This document shows positions 63,557-64,000 of a stretch of 64,000 nucleotides of DNA, piece by piece (the stretch's first letter is position 1; every line of letters begins with the position of its first letter). Location of the stretch: positions 4,559,501 to 4,623,500 of the forward strand of contig NZ_CP062163.1 in assembly GCF_014844095.1 (NCBI RefSeq), written 5' to 3'. Made by a program: the position numbers and the translations under genes. The notes beneath the pieces were generated by a model. That model searched no databases. It was not told where the DNA came from and worked only from the letters and a program-made list of their open reading frames with translations. Source of the stretch: Brevibacillus sp. JNUCC-41. GTDB lineage: Bacteria > Bacillota > Bacilli > Bacillales > DSM-1321.

Positions 63557-64000
63557 CTATATCGCATTGAAATCAATATTTTTCTGCCATTCTTCATATG
63601 ATTCAGGATCGATTTTCTTTGCTTGTTTCAGGAATGTATCCAATAACCCCAATTTCTTTAGATCACGAAACATCTTCGGATTATATGGATCATTCATTGT
63701 GAGGCCATCTGAATGATCGATTGCTTTCAGCACATTTCCCTTTGTTACAACAAAATGTCCGATTGAGGTCTTGATTCTACTAAATCCAACTCTCTTTAGT
63801 TCCTTTCGAATCATTATGATTTGTTCTGTAAACGATTCGGGAATATCCTGCTTTCCTTTCAAATAATCTTTTAGATTGGGACCTTTTAAATACTCCATAA
63901 TTACATAGTTTGGTCCGACTTCATATAACCTCGGAACAACATGAGTTTCCATTGCTGCTTCAAGTGCTTTCCCCTCTTTAGTTGCTGCATTCGGATTGAC
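63557..64000 (-). CDS. Kinase-like protein, third copy, 5' end outside window
   Basis: The frame is open to the right edge (148 codons visible) and belongs to the same family as the tandem kinase-like protein. It has VPRLYEVGPNYVIMEYLKGP, the C-lobe block and the ending DPESYEEWQKN. The catalytic loop reads RIKTSIGHFVV: the Asp of the other copies is Lys here, and DHV is DHS. It is therefore likely to lack phosphotransfer activity and may work as a pseudokinase. The start and N-lobe are not visible. Confidence 0.75.
   Translation of the reverse strand, partial: VNPNAATKEGKALEAAMETHVVPRLYEVGPNYVIMEYLKGPNLKDYLKGKQDIPESFTEQIIMIRKELKRVGFSRIKTSIGHFVVTKGNVLKAIDHSDGLTMNDPYNPKMFRDLKKLGLLDTFLKQAKKIDPESYEEWQKNIDFNAI

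Overview
The window is a low-GC Firmicutes chromosome segment from a spore-forming Bacillaceae, most like the Bacillus/Peribacillus simplex group; the genus is inferred from gene content only. Supporting signs are a gamma-type spore protein gene with a sigma-G-type promoter, clpE behind CtsR operators, YurR-, YrhDE- and OpuC-type genes, strong AGGAGG ribosome sites, and frequent TTG and GTG starts. Most genes lie on the minus strand. No rRNA, tRNA, CRISPR array or intact prophage was seen.

Layout. 0-5 kb: a broken MFS transporter, an MBL hydrolase, an IS1182-type relic and a YurR-like oxidoreductase. 4.8-5.9 kb: a 30-codon gene behind a perfect LexA box, beside a uracil-DNA-glycosylase-like gene. 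6.3-10 kb: a glutarate-catabolism locus (glaH/csiD, DUF3870, lhgO, GntR regulator) with three copies of a candidate operator. 10-15 kb: a decayed GyrI-like gene, a Dph6-like PP-loop enzyme, a minimal tyrosine recombinase, uvsE and a PCYCGC lipoprotein. 15-24 kb: yrhE/yrhD formate dehydrogenase, type I pullulanase and clpE. 24-27 kb: a YtrA-type GntR/ABC operon after a second IS1182 relic. 27-33 kb: NlpC/P60 hydrolase, a YdjM-like membrane protein behind a LexA-like box, LysR plus YeiH exporter, and a long-form speD. 33-37 kb: the opuCABCD osmoprotectant importer with a sigma-B-like promoter. 40-43 kb: a phosphate-scavenging operon (PhoX, TatA, 5'-nucleotidase-like) behind a candidate Pho box. 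43-50 kb: small spore and envelope genes, an MFS exporter and an IS110 relic.

50.5-64 kb holds the most distinctive region, a probable spore-surface or envelope polysaccharide locus. PgcA, GalU and UDP-glucose dehydrogenase make UDP-glucuronate, an epimerase converts it, and two paralogous GT4 glycosyltransferases may use the products. Both transferases carry long low-complexity C-terminal tails, one of them a roughly 100-residue Lys-Glu repeat encoded by a hexanucleotide microsatellite. A protein with two tandem divergent kinase domains overlaps one transferase gene, and a third, apparently catalytically dead copy lies at the window edge. The set resembles the ytdA-ytcABC/cotS spore-coat genes of B. 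subtilis; that link is from family knowledge.

Recurring themes are candidate non-AUG starts placed by ribosome-site spacing (ATT twice, CTG, ATA), decayed transposases, and a duplicated terminator cassette and small gene.
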